Assembly (NCBI GenBank): GCA_965237505.1
Contig: CBDEFR010000009.1
Span: 1,302,001-1,366,000 of the forward strand
DNA: 64,000 nt
Source of the DNA: NVTR01 sp965237505
Lineage (GTDB): Bacteria; Pseudomonadota; Alphaproteobacteria; Rhodobacterales; Rhodobacteraceae
Reading direction: 5' to 3'
A model generated the notes under the pieces. The model made no database searches, had not been told where the DNA came from, and saw only the letters and a list, made by a program, of their open reading frames with translations. The first letter of the stretch is position 1; every line of letters starts with the position of its first letter. Both the position numbers and the translations under genes were made by a program. Positions 1 to 8,484 of this stretch are shown one piece after another.

Positions 1-1
1 G

Positions 2-211
2 GGTATCGGCGCCCGGCTTGATGTTCCGATAACCCACATCAATGCCTCTTACGTGCGCAGCCATCTGGACGCTATGGAAGTCGGCGTTGCCGACGCACCG
101 CGCGCCGATGAACTGATCTGTGTGCTGGTCATGACAACCGGCGCACGCATCCACAACCGGGCCGGCGGCTTGCAGGCGAGCGAAATGACCGGACAGGACG
201 GACTGAGATGA
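2..211 (+). CDS. Amino acid synthesis family protein, C-terminal part
   Basis: The frame is open from the window edge and stops with TGA at 209-211. Its last 70 residues (a DVPITHINASYVRSH segment, ending GGLQASEMTGQDGLR) match the end of the next gene, so the two are tandem paralogues of the amino-acid-synthesis (DUF1185-like) family. The stop overlaps the next start (ATGA), which implies translational coupling. The family occurs in catabolic operons, but its biochemical role is poorly defined, so no reaction is assigned. The 5' end lies outside the window. Confidence 0.75.
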   Translation, partial: GIGARLDVPITHINASYVRSHLDAMEVGVADAPRADELICVLVMTTGARIHNRAGGLQASEMTGQDGLR

Positions 212-792
212 GCGCAGATATCAGAAAGATCGCCGTCTGGGTCGAAGAAACCCACAGCGAAATGGGCAAGGCCATATCACCGCCGACGCGCAATTCAATG
301 GTGGTTGCGGTGATCGCAAACCCATTCGCCGGAAAATACGTGGAAGATTTAGGCCCGCTTATGGACATCGGGGCCGAACTGGGCGGCCTGCTCGGTGACA
401 AATGCGTGCAGGCCCTGGCGATCACGCCCGCACAGGCCGAAAGTTACGGCAAAGCCGCCATGGTGAGTGAAAACGGCGAGCTGGAGCACGCCGCGGCAAT
501 TCTGCATCCAAAATTGGGAGCGCCGTTGCGGGCGGCAGTCGAAAAAGGCGCCGCCCTGGTGCCGTCATCGAAAAAGGTGGGCGGGCCGGGACAGGCGCTG
601 GACGTGCCCTTGGGCCACAAGGACGCCGCTTATGTGCGGTCGCATTTTGATGCGGTTGAGGTGCGCCTGAACGACACGCCAAGGGCAAACGAGATCATGG
701 TGGCGGTTGCGGTGACCGACAGTGGCCGTCCGCTGCCAAGGGTCGGCGGCTTGAAGGCAGAGGATGCGATTGGCAAAGATGGTTTGCGGTAA
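208..792 (+). CDS. Amino acid synthesis family protein
   Basis: This 194-residue protein is complete and starts at the ATG that overlaps the upstream stop. It has the small single-domain layout of the amino-acid-synthesis family: a conserved GKAISPPTR stretch near residue 20, a GYxxMVSxxGELEHAAAILHP-like centre around residues 85-100, and the DVPLGHKDAAYVRSHFDA signature near residue 132. With its truncated upstream paralogue it probably forms a heteromeric or duplicated pair. A MarR regulator follows about 90 bp downstream. The exact function is unknown. Confidence 0.8.
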   Translation: MSADIRKIAVWVEETHSEMGKAISPPTRNSMVVAVIANPFAGKYVEDLGPLMDIGAELGGLLGDKCVQALAITPAQAESYGKAAMVSENGELEHAAAILHPKLGAPLRAAVEKGAALVPSSKKVGGPGQALDVPLGHKDAAYVRSHFDAVEVRLNDTPRANEIMVAVAVTDSGRPLPRVGGLKAEDAIGKDGLR

Positions 793-881
793 ATTGGTTG
801 CGTGCCGCGCTCACCGGCACTTCGGAATCGGACCGCAATTGCATGGCAAAACCGTGAACGATAACAGACTGGAATACGGCC

Positions 882-1328
882 TTGGTGCACACAGAAGACA
901 TTGAACAACTTCAGGACATTGATTACCGCCTTGATGATCAGGTTGGGTTCATTTTGCGGCTGGTCAGCCAGCGCCATGCAGCGATATTTCAACGCCACGT
1001 TATCCTTGATCTGACACCAACGCAGTTTTCTGCACTGATCAGAATTTTCGAAGTTACGCAGTGTTCACAAAATCAGCTTGGACGCCTGGCCGCAATGGAC
1101 GTGGCGACGATTAAGGGCGTCGTTGACCGCCTGTACAAAAAGCGCCTTGTGATTCTTTCAGCAGACAGGTCCGACAAGCGGCGAACGCTGATCTCGCTGT
1201 CGGCAAGAGCAACCGCGCTGATCGATGATCTGCAAAAAATCGGAGCTGCAATCACCCGCGACACGCTTGAGCCTCTGAAACCGGATGAGCAGAGCATGTT
1301 GCTTGGGTTGCTTCGCAAACTTGTCTGA
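882..1328 (+). CDS. MarR family transcriptional regulator
   Basis: About 148 residues with the MarR winged-helix layout. There is an N-terminal dimerisation helix (DYRLDDQVGFILRLVSQRH), a helix-turn-helix around residues 60-85 (QNQLGRLAAMDVATIKGVVDRLYKK), and a wing carrying the typical DRSDKRRTLISL motif near residue 100. The start is uncertain: TTG at 882 or GTG at 885, with no better ATG in frame. It likely regulates the adjoining amino-acid-synthesis genes or the catabolic function represented by the Rieske relic just downstream; that link rests on position only. Confidence 0.85.
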   Translation: MVHTEDIEQLQDIDYRLDDQVGFILRLVSQRHAAIFQRHVILDLTPTQFSALIRIFEVTQCSQNQLGRLAAMDVATIKGVVDRLYKKRLVILSADRSDKRRTLISLSARATALIDDLQKIGAAITRDTLEPLKPDEQSMLLGLLRKLV

Positions 1329-1379
1329 TGCCAGCAACTTAGGCCGATGCTCAAGGTGCCGCATTGATTTTCCCGGCCA

Positions 1380-1693
1380 TTATTCGTGACAGACAAATTT
1401 CGCCGACCGCTCGGCCCCCAGATTTTCAGTGCGTTCTTTTTCCATCAACTCACTGATGCGTTTGCGGTAAACCAACGGGCCCTTGTCGATCGCGATCCGG
1501 ATCGGGCGGCGCCGGGCCGGGCGGTTTTCTTCCAGCTGGATGGCTGCAAGAATATCCTTGTCCTCGGCAAAGGCGGTTTTGAACATTTCATCCATCTTGG
1601 CCGGGGCCGCCAAAGTCAATCACCGCGGCGCAGGGTACCATCAAATTCCGAGCCCCATCCAGCCACGTACCAGGCATTCTTGACATAGCTCAT
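1380..1693 (-). pseudogene. Collapsed Rieske ring-hydroxylating oxygenase (vanillate O-demethylase type)
   Basis: Only the two ends of the gene survive. From the ATG at 1693, preceded by an AGGAGG-like ribosome site, the minus strand reads MSYVKNAWYVAGWGSEFDG, the typical N-terminus of vanillate O-demethylase oxygenase subunits. After a few codons it stops, and in another frame (1619 to 1380) the C-terminal tail appears: AFAEDKDILAAIQ, then PIRIAIDKGPLVYRKRI. The Rieske [2Fe-2S] and catalytic iron domains, roughly 250-270 residues in the family, are absent. One internal deletion with a frame change explains the structure. Confidence 0.8.
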
Positions 1694-1836
1694 CAGGTTC
1701 CCCTCCTGTAAAAGCCTGCAACCCGCTGTCTGTCTCGCGTCGGAATAATGGACGACATTATTGTATTTGCATCATGCCGAATGAACCGGCATTCCTGATC
1801 TGGATGCATTTGGGCGAAGTCAGGATAATGTTGAAT

Positions 1837-1912
1837 TGGCGGCCCCGATAGGAGTCGAACCTATGACCTACCGCTTAGGAGGCGGTCGCTCTATCCACTG
1901 AGCTACGGGGCC
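1837..1912 (-). tRNA. tRNA-Arg(CCT)
   Basis: The reverse strand folds into a cloverleaf: acceptor GGCCCCG paired with CGGGGCC, D-arm GCTC/GAGC, anticodon stem ACCGC/GCGGT with loop CTCCTAA (anticodon CCT), T-arm ATAGG-TTCGACT-CCTAT. The CCA tail is encoded. Confidence 0.95.
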
Positions 1913-2142
1913 GATTGTTAGTATCAATGGATTGGACGTGACCCTACCAATCCATGTCTCCATTGTGTCGCATTTTCTTTAGTGAGTTTCCCGCCCATCC
2001 CATGATCACCTAACCGCCAGCCGTTTTACTTGAGTGACGTATTGAACTGTTTATAGGCTGTAACGACATGAACATATAGTTTCGTCTTGTCATTGTCTGC
2101 GGTCAGCACCGGCGGCAGTTCGCGCCGTCGAACCCGAGGCAA

Positions 2143-2322
2143 AATACTCGATTCAACGGAACCCTGCGAAACGAAGTCCTAAATGCCGAGTGGTTCAGCT
2201 CAACAATACACGCACAAATCGTCATTAATCTATGGCTCAAACAATACAATCACGTCCGTCCCCATCATGCACTGAACATGCGCCCACCAATACCTGATAC
2301 CCTACAAAAAAGTGGCCCATAG
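2143..2322 (+). pseudogene. IS3-family transposase C-terminal fragment
   Basis: The plus strand reads RFNGTLRNEVLNAEWFSS ... HVRPHHALNMRPP before TAG at 2320-2322. This is the end of the rve integrase core of an IS3-family OrfB, including the catalytic-Glu region (usually ..ESFNGKLRDE..). No start or terminal repeats remain. It differs from the complete IS3 elements that follow, so it is an older, unrelated insertion remnant. Confidence 0.7.
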
Positions 2323-2438
2323 AATGGGGGCTGGACAATGTCCTGAATAAAAAACCCAGCGAAATCAACTTGCGGCAATGACCTGCCCCCAATTTGAGGG
2401 CCACTTTTAGGTAGACTCTGTTCCTCTTTTGTTTGCCA

Positions 2439-3305
2439 TTATTCGGCGGCGTGAGCAATGGGCGGTGGCGCGGAGCCTTCAGATAGCTCAAGCGTCGCTG
2501 CCCATTGCGGTTTATGGAAAGGCCTGTTTGCGGCAAATTCTTCCGGGGTTTGATAGTTCAGCGAAGAGTGGGGCCGGTTTTGATTGTAATCGATCCGCCA
2601 GTCCTCGATGATCCTTTCTGCCTCGGCCAGCGAGGTGAACCAGTTCAAGTTCAGGCATTCTTCGCGAAACCGGCCGTTGAAACTTTCGATGTAGGCGTTC
2701 TGGGTCGGCTTGCCCGGGTCGATGAAGTAGAGCTGCACGCCGTGATCATCTGCCCAGCCATCAAGCGCGCGGCCTCGTAGTTCAGGCCCATTGTCAACGG
2801 TCAGAACATCCGGGTACCCCCGCTCACGAGCCACCCGTTCCAGCATTTCCACCACGCGGGAGCCGGGGATCGACAGGGCCACATCAATCGCCGGACATTC
2901 CCGTGTGCAGTCGTCTTTCAGATTGACGGTGCGGAACTTCCTGCCGTTGGCGAGCGCATCCATGGTGAAGTCCAGGCTCCACCGCTGGTTGGCGGCGATC
3001 GGGCACCAGGCGCCTTCGCGCACGCCCTTGGGGATTTTCTTGCGATTGCGGCGGCGCAGGGTCAGGCGCTCCTCTCGGTAAAGTCGCCCCACCACTTTCA
3101 CGTTCACCTTGAAACCCTCCTGGCCAAGCTTGGCATGCAACATGCGATAGCCATAGCGTCGGTGTTTGCCGGAAAGCGTGACCAGCCGTTCCCGTATCCT
3201 CGCATGGCGATCCGGCCTTCCTCTGTATTCATTACTCGATCTGGAAAACCCAATCAGCCCACAGGCCCGCCGAGTTGAAAACTGATAGTCACGGCAAAGA
3301 ACCAT
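2439..3305 (-). CDS. IS3-family transposase OrfB (copy 1)
   Basis: A 288-residue integrase-core protein. The HTH_21-like N-terminal region (RRYGYRMLHAKL, about residue 50) is followed by the rve DDE domain: first Asp in WSLDFTMDAL (about 112), second in LTVDNGPELRG (about 172), Glu in NAYIESFNGRFREECL (about 207), then the closing RPHSSLNYQTPEEF motif. In this group OrfB is normally made as an OrfA-OrfB fusion by frameshifting; the ATG used here may only mark the open frame. Confidence 0.9.
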   Translation of the reverse strand: MVLCRDYQFSTRRACGLIGFSRSSNEYRGRPDRHARIRERLVTLSGKHRRYGYRMLHAKLGQEGFKVNVKVVGRLYREERLTLRRRNRKKIPKGVREGAWCPIAANQRWSLDFTMDALANGRKFRTVNLKDDCTRECPAIDVALSIPGSRVVEMLERVARERGYPDVLTVDNGPELRGRALDGWADDHGVQLYFIDPGKPTQNAYIESFNGRFREECLNLNWFTSLAEAERIIEDWRIDYNQNRPHSSLNYQTPEEFAANRPFHKPQWAATLELSEGSAPPPIAHAAE

Positions 3306-3331
3306 GACTGCTTCCCGGCGGCTTGCAGGCT

Positions 3332-3598
3332 TCAGAAGTTTTTTGCCAGAAGCCCTTTCAGGCCAGCATTATCAAGCATGGTTTCGGCCAGCAGCTTCTT
3401 CAGCTTGCCGTTCTCCGATTCCAGGTCTTTCAGCCGCCTGACATCGGAAATCTGAAGGCCGCCATACCTGGCTTTCCATTTGTAAAAGGTGGCATCCGAC
3501 ATACCGTGCTTACGGCACAACTCGGACACTTTCGCACCCGCCGCATACTCCTGAATGATCCGAACAATCTGCTCTTCGCTAAACCGTGACTTGCGCAT
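3332..3598 (-). CDS. IS3-family OrfA (copy 1)
   Basis: An 88-residue HTH_Tnp_1 protein. RKSRFSEEQIVRIIQEY opens the helix-turn-helix (VSELCRKHGMSDATFYKWK, residues 25-43), and a C-terminal leucine-zipper-like stretch (LKDLESENGKLKKLLAE) follows. It binds the element ends as the DNA-recognition part of the transposase. The sequence is identical in all three copies of the window. Confidence 0.9.
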   Translation of the reverse strand: MRKSRFSEEQIVRIIQEYAAGAKVSELCRKHGMSDATFYKWKARYGGLQISDVRRLKDLESENGKLKKLLAETMLDNAGLKGLLAKNF

Positions 3599-3848
3599 TC
3601 TCTGTTCTCCTCGTTCTCGTGAACATTAAGCGAACAGATCCTCCTTTCAAATGGACCAGTTTTCGGGGAGCAGGTCAGCAACTGCGCCGTGAGTCCGGAA
3701 TAGCCGCGCTTAGCGGCGTCGCTGATTATGACACAGCGGCGGATATTCTTGTGGAGGCAAACTGGCTTTTTCCGTCCGTCAAAGAGAGGCCAGCGCGGAA
3801 GGCGAAGACCTTCACTGTAAACCCGCTAATATTTGAGGCGGCCGAACC

Positions 3849-3888
3849 ATGAGTTTGCTTGCATTGGCAAAGACACTGGCAATTCCTG
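3849..3888 (+). pseudogene. Start of an unknown gene cut off by IS3 copy 2
   Basis: An ATG overlaps the stop of the DUF3987-like fragment (ATGA) and reads MSLLALAKTLAIP before the end of IS3 copy 2 is reached. The coupling suggests it was the next gene of the same phage or plasmid operon. Only about 13 codons remain, so the product cannot be named. Confidence 0.3.
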
Positions 3889-3967
3889 TGACCTGCTCCC
3901 CGAAAACTGGTCCATTTGAAAGGAGGATCTGTTCGCTTAATGTTCACGAGAACGAGGAGAACAGAGA

Positions 3968-4234
3968 ATGCGCAAGTCACGGTTTAGCGAAGAGCAGATT
4001 GTTCGGATCATTCAGGAGTATGCGGCGGGTGCGAAAGTGTCCGAGTTGTGCCGTAAGCACGGTATGTCGGATGCCACCTTTTACAAATGGAAAGCCAGGT
4101 ATGGCGGCCTTCAGATTTCCGATGTCAGGCGGCTGAAAGACCTGGAATCGGAGAACGGCAAGCTGAAGAAGCTGCTGGCCGAAACCATGCTTGATAATGC
4201 TGGCCTGAAAGGGCTTCTGGCAAAAAACTTCTGA
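3968..4234 (+). CDS. IS3-family OrfA (copy 2)
   Basis: An 88-residue HTH_Tnp_1 protein, identical to the copy-1 OrfA: helix-turn-helix near residues 25-43 and an ESENGKLKKLLAE zipper. It lies just upstream of orfB (starting at 4261), the usual IS3 arrangement for frameshift fusion. Confidence 0.9.
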   Translation: MRKSRFSEEQIVRIIQEYAAGAKVSELCRKHGMSDATFYKWKARYGGLQISDVRRLKDLESENGKLKKLLAETMLDNAGLKGLLAKNF

Positions 4235-4260
4235 AGCCTGCAAGCCGCCGGGAAGCAGTC

Positions 4261-5127
4261 ATGGTTCTTTGCCGTGACTATCAGTTTTCAACTCGGCGGG
4301 CCTGTGGGCTGATTGGGTTTTCCAGATCGAGTAATGAATACAGAGGAAGGCCGGATCGCCATGCGAGGATACGGGAACGGCTGGTCACGCTTTCCGGCAA
4401 ACACCGACGCTATGGCTATCGCATGTTGCATGCCAAGCTTGGCCAGGAGGGTTTCAAGGTGAACGTGAAAGTGGTGGAGCGACTTTACCGAGAGGAGCGC
4501 CTGACCCTGCGCCGCCGCAATCGCAAGAAAATCCCCAAGGGCGTGCGCGAAGGCGCCTGGTGCCCGATCGCCGCCAACCAGCGGTGGAGCCTGGACTTCA
4601 CCATGGATGCGCTCGCCAACGGCAGGAAGTTCCGCACCGTCAATCTGAAAGACGACTGCACACGGGAATGTCCGGCGATTGATGTGGCCCTGTCGATCCC
4701 CGGCTCCCGCGTGGTGGAAATGCTGGAACGGGTGGCTCGTGAGCGGGGGTACCCGGATGTTCTGACCGTTGACAATGGGCCTGAACTACGAGGCCGCGCG
4801 CTTGATGGCTGGGCAGATGATCACGGCGTGCAGCTCTACTTCATCGACCCGGGCAAGCCGACCCAGAACGCCTACATCGAAAGTTTCAACGGCCGGTTTC
4901 GCGAAGAATGCCTGAACTTGAACTGGTTCACCTCGCTGGCCGAGGCAGAAAGGATCATCGAGGACTGGCGGATCGATTACAATCAAAACCGGCCCCACTC
5001 TTCGCTGAACTATCAAACCCCGGAAGAATTTGCCGCAAACAGGCCTTTCCATAAACCGCAATGGGCAGCGACGCTTGAGCTATCTGAAGGCTCCGCGCCA
5101 CCGCCCATTGCTCACGCCGCCGAATAA
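4261..5127 (+). CDS. IS3-family transposase OrfB (copy 2)
   Basis: A full-length 288-residue rve transposase with all three catalytic residues in context (LDFTMD, TVDNGPE, IESFNGRFREE). It matches the consensus of copy 3 (VVERLY), so copy 1 carries the substitution. The element appears coding-competent. Confidence 0.9.
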   Translation: MVLCRDYQFSTRRACGLIGFSRSSNEYRGRPDRHARIRERLVTLSGKHRRYGYRMLHAKLGQEGFKVNVKVVERLYREERLTLRRRNRKKIPKGVREGAWCPIAANQRWSLDFTMDALANGRKFRTVNLKDDCTRECPAIDVALSIPGSRVVEMLERVARERGYPDVLTVDNGPELRGRALDGWADDHGVQLYFIDPGKPTQNAYIESFNGRFREECLNLNWFTSLAEAERIIEDWRIDYNQNRPHSSLNYQTPEEFAANRPFHKPQWAATLELSEGSAPPPIAHAAE

Positions 5128-5187
5128 TGGCAAACAAAAGAGGAACAGAGTCTACCTAAAAGTGGCCCTCAAATTGGGGGCAGGTCA

Positions 5188-5589
5188 AACTCGGCGAGGC
5201 TATGCTCGGGTGCGCTCTGTGTCGCCTGACAACGCCTTAGGAAATACCCACAGATCGACACAGTTCAGCAATCCTGTCTTCGCCGCACAGGCCACCCAAA
5301 ACGATACTAATTTTATCTCCGCTGAATACTGCTTGCGGGTCGCCTGCTGGATGTCTTTGACAATCTTTTCCGACGCTGAGCGCGTTTCCAGTTTTCTGTC
5401 TCATCTCCACTCCTTGGTGGTTACGATGAGCCCGAAACTCTCCCTTATCAAATCACCCCATCTGGACCCATAGGCGCTGACGTCAGACAGCAGTGGATAA
5501 TGAGCGAACGGCACTGGCATCGTGTGTTGGCAAGCGTTGAAACCGCAACGCGGCATTGAAATTCCCACGAAAATTAATGAACCGATTTG
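5188..5589 (+). other. Non-coding stretch between IS remnants
   Basis: About 400 bases from the end of IS3 copy 2 to the IS6 relic. I see no plausible gene, RNA or terminal repeat. Short open frames here have no recognisable motif or ribosome site. It is probably degenerate DNA left by earlier insertions and deletions. Confidence 0.5.
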
Positions 5590-5898
5590 GACAGCCCCAT
5601 GGAATTGTGGCCGATCGGTTTCGTTCTTACGGCGCAGCGAAAAAAAATCGGGAATTCAGGTCACCAGCGAACCGGACGTTGGCTTAACAACCGGGCGGAA
5701 AACTCGCACCTCCCGTTCGGACGACGCGAACGGGCAATGCAGTGTTTTTTACAGATGCGAAGCTCGCAGAAATTCGCTTCGGTCCACGCTTCGATCCGCA
5801 ACCACTTCAATCTGGATCGAAATCTCTGCTCACGAGCAAAACCTCAAGGTCAACCGCGTCGCCGCTCTTTTGGGACCGCCCAACTTGGCGCGACATAA
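5590..5898 (+). pseudogene. IS6-family transposase C-terminal fragment, frameshifted
   Basis: One frame from about 5598 reads HGIVADRFRSYGAAKK. After an A-rich run near 5640 a second frame reads GHQRTGRWLNNRAENSH, RRERAMQCF and SLQKFAS-like MRSSQKFASVHASIRNHF, then stops at 5898. These are the signature segments of IS6/IS26-type DDE transposases, including the final NRAENSH catalytic-Glu motif. The N-terminal half and the element ends are missing, so this is a dead remnant with one frameshift. Confidence 0.75.
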
Positions 5899-6028
5899 GT
5901 GACCGCGCCACTGTCCTTGCAGAAACTGGTTCGAATACGTCTGAGAGAACCCACCAAGGTCATCGCGGTTTGATGGGCGCCTTTCGCGATCTCCTGCGCC
6001 GTTCTCAGGACCAGGTCACCTTGCGGCA

Positions 6029-8476
6029 TCAGGATTTCACCCGCGACATTGATGGATCATGCAGCGGGCTCATATGAACGGTGCCACTGATGCGTTTGGT
6101 GGCGACCTCCAGCTGGTATTCACCAGACAAGACATAGGCGATGTCGACGCCAGAGCCGTTGCGCACATACCCGTAACCAATTGATTTTCCGATTGTATAA
6201 CCATATCCGCCGGATGTCAGCCAGCCAACCCTCTCACCGTTCCGGTAGATCGTTTCACGACCCAATAGGACGGCTTCGGGATCATCAACCGTGAAACCGG
6301 CCAACATTTTCTTCACCCCGTCCCGTTTTTGCGCCAGCATCGCCGCGCGACCTTTGAAGGCGATGTTCGATTTCAACTTCACCGCCCAGCCAAGACCGGA
6401 TTCCATCGGCGTGTGATCTGGCCCGATGTCCGAACCCCAGGCGCGGTAACCCTTTTCAAGGCGGCAGCTTTCAATCGCCCGGTAGCCGGCATTGATCAGC
6501 CCAAGATCCTTGCCTGCCTCCATCACGGTTGCGAAAACCATGGTGGCGTATTCCACCGGCAAGTGCAGTTCCCAGCCCAGTTCGCCCACATAGGTGACCC
6601 GCAGCGCCTGCACCGGGCAGCCTGCAATGCCGATGGTTTTGCTGGTGCCGAATTTGAGGCCCTCGTCGGAGACATCATCGCGGGTGGCCAGTTCCAGAAT
6701 GGCCCGCGCATTTGGCCCCATCAGGGACAGCACTGCGTTAGAGGAAGTGATATCAAACAACTGACAGTTCATCGCTTCCGGGATATTGCGGTTGATCCAG
6801 TCAAAATCATGGGTGGCAAAACCTGTGCCGGTAACGATATAAAATTCAGCCTCGGCAACCCGCACTACGGTCACGTCACATTCAATGCCGCCGTGATCAT
6901 TCAGCATCTGGGTGTAGATCAAGGATCCCACCGGTTTTTCGACATTATTGGCAGCGATCCAGCTCAGCGCCGCCGTGGCGTCTGGGCCCTTCAAGGAAAA
7001 CTTGGCAAACGAGCTTTGGTCAATCAGCGCCGCCGCCTCGCGTATGGCCGTATGTTCACGTCCAACCGCTGCAAACCAGTTCTGACGCTCAAAACTGTAA
7101 ATGTCCTCGGGGCACTCACCATGGGCCTTGTCAGCAAACCAATTCGGCCTCTCCCAGCCCAGTTTTTCGCCAAAACAGGCCCCCTGATCCTTCAGGATGT
7201 CATAGAGCGGAGATTTTCGGCACGGACGGCCCGACCGGTTTTCTTCATGCGGCCAGTCCATGGTGTAGTGCTTGCCGTAAGCCTCGACTGTGCGGGAGCG
7301 CACCCAATCGGTGTCAAAATGCGGTCGGCCAAAGCGGCGGATGTCGGCAGACCAAAGATCATAAGGCGGCTCACCCGCTTTCACCCATTCCGCCAGCGCC
7401 ATACCGGCCCCCCCACCAGCGGCAATGCCAAAGGCATTGAACCCGGCGCCAACAAAGAAATTCGTCAGCTCGGGGGCTTGGCCAATGATGAAATTGCCAT
7501 CCGGCGTAAAGCTTTCCGGGCCATTGTTCAGGATCTTGATGCCAACGTTTTCAAGGGCTGGCACCCGCCCCAACGACAATTCCATCATCTGTTCAAAATG
7601 ATCGAAATTGCTGTCCAGCAATGTGTAGTGAAAACCCCTGGGTATTCCGTCAACCGCCCAGGGGATCGGGTTTGGTTCATAGCCGCCCATCACCAGTCCG
7701 CCAACCTCCTCCTTGTAATAGGTCAGACGATCGGGATCGCGCAGTGTCGGCAGATTTTTCGGCATGCCGTCAATCGCCTCGGTCACCATATACTGGTGTT
7801 CCATGCTGACCAGCGGCACATTCACCCCAAAACGCCTGGCAAATTCACGGCTCCACTGACCGGCGCAGAGCACGACTTTTTCGCATTTTATCCGGCCTTG
7901 CGCGGTGATCACCGCGCTGATTTTGCCTTTGTCGAATTCCAGATCCAGAACTTTGGTGTCTTCAAGAATCCTTGCCCCGGCCATACGTGCGCCTTTGGCC
8001 AGCGCCTGGGTAATATCAGACGGATTGGCCTGCCCGTCAGTGGGCATGAACGCCGCCCCGACCACATCATCAATGTTCATCAGCGGCCACAGCTCCAGCG
8101 CCTCTTGCGGGGTCAAAAGGTCCATTTGCAACCCAAACGAACGGGCGGTGGTCGCCTGACGTTTGACTTCGGTCCAGCGATCCTGGTTGCACGCCAGACG
8201 CAATCCACCATTCATTTTCCAGCCGGTGCCAAGGCCGGTTTCCGCTTCGATCTGGTCATAAAGCTCGACCGAATATCCCAGTAGTTGTGTGATATTGGCG
8301 TTGCTGCGTAACTGCCCAACCAGACCGGCGGCGTGAAATGTGGAACCCGAAGTCAATTTCCTGCGCTCCAGCAGAACGGTTTCCACACTTTGCTTTGCCA
8401 GATGATAGGCGGTCGAACAGCCGATGATACCGCCGCCGATGATAACTGTTTTGGAAGAGCTGGGAAGATCGTCCAT
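6029..8476 (-). CDS. FAD-dependent dimethylglycine/sarcosine dehydrogenase-like protein
   Basis: An 815-residue protein with the four-part layout of the DMGDH/sarcosine dehydrogenase family. An N-terminal DAO domain has the dinucleotide motif VIIGGGIIGCSTAYHL (residues 10-26) and a GSTFHAAGL segment (about 43-51) where relatives attach FAD covalently to His. The DAO domain ends near GAGFNAFGIAAGGGAG (about 345). FAO_M and GcvT folate-binding domains follow (about 440-800: IKEAAALID-like, LMGPNAR, YVGELGWELH, CRLEKGYRAWGSDI). It would oxidatively demethylate an N-methyl amine and pass formaldehyde to tetrahydrofolate. It lies 8 bp after the phosphotransferase gene, so the two are probably co-transcribed. 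The exact substrate is inferred. Confidence 0.88.
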   Translation of the reverse strand: MDDLPSSSKTVIIGGGIIGCSTAYHLAKQSVETVLLERRKLTSGSTFHAAGLVGQLRSNANITQLLGYSVELYDQIEAETGLGTGWKMNGGLRLACNQDRWTEVKRQATTARSFGLQMDLLTPQEALELWPLMNIDDVVGAAFMPTDGQANPSDITQALAKGARMAGARILEDTKVLDLEFDKGKISAVITAQGRIKCEKVVLCAGQWSREFARRFGVNVPLVSMEHQYMVTEAIDGMPKNLPTLRDPDRLTYYKEEVGGLVMGGYEPNPIPWAVDGIPRGFHYTLLDSNFDHFEQMMELSLGRVPALENVGIKILNNGPESFTPDGNFIIGQAPELTNFFVGAGFNAFGIAAGGGAGMALAEWVKAGEPPYDLWSADIRRFGRPHFDTDWVRSRTVEAYGKHYTMDWPHEENRSGRPCRKSPLYDILKDQGACFGEKLGWERPNWFADKAHGECPEDIYSFERQNWFAAVGREHTAIREAAALIDQSSFAKFSLKGPDATAALSWIAANNVEKPVGSLIYTQMLNDHGGIECDVTVVRVAEAEFYIVTGTGFATHDFDWINRNIPEAMNCQLFDITSSNAVLSLMGPNARAILELATRDDVSDEGLKFGTSKTIGIAGCPVQALRVTYVGELGWELHLPVEYATMVFATVMEAGKDLGLINAGYRAIESCRLEKGYRAWGSDIGPDHTPMESGLGWAVKLKSNIAFKGRAAMLAQKRDGVKKMLAGFTVDDPEAVLLGRETIYRNGERVGWLTSGGYGYTIGKSIGYGYVRNGSGVDIAYVLSGEYQLEVATKRISGTVHMSPLHDPSMSRVKS

Positions 8477-8484
8477 ATCAGGCC

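Larger units (their letters stand above)
2379..3677 (-). mobile_element. IS3-family (IS407-like) element, copy 1
   Basis: A 1299-bp element with imperfect terminal repeats: TGACCTGCCCCCAATTTGAG at one end and TGACCTGCTCCCCGAAAACT at the other (inverted). It is flanked by GCAA on both sides (2375-2378 and 3678-3681), and 4-bp duplications are typical of the IS407 group. It carries orfA and orfB on the minus strand. It differs from copies 2 and 3 at one visible residue of OrfB (VVGRLY instead of VVERLY). It faces copy 2 across a 211-bp spacer. Confidence 0.92.
2324..3852 (+). pseudogene. C-terminal fragment of a DUF3987/primase-like protein, split by IS3 copy 1
   Basis: Removing the IS at 2379-3677 and one copy of its 4-bp duplication (GCAA) joins 2324-2378 to 3682-3852 in one open frame. 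The spliced product includes NKKPSEINLRQLRRESGIA, then DTAADILVEANWLFP and FTVNPLIFEAAEP, and ends with TGA. It resembles the C-terminus of phage/plasmid DUF3987 or primase-associated proteins. The stop overlaps the start of another truncated gene at 3849. The N-terminal domains are missing. The family call is tentative; the interruption is clear. Confidence 0.45.
3889..5187 (+). mobile_element. IS3-family (IS407-like) element, copy 2
   Basis: A 1299-bp copy in the opposite orientation to copy 1, with the same ends. Its flanks do not match (CCTG on the left, AACT on the right), so the original target duplication has been lost by recombination or an adjacent deletion. Together with copy 1 it forms a 1.3-kb inverted repeat around 211 bp. 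Confidence 0.92.

Noticed and set aside
6329..8284. A 651-codon open frame on the plus strand.
   Set aside because: It is antisense to the dimethylglycine-dehydrogenase-like gene, has no domain pattern, and arises from the GC-biased codon use of the real gene.
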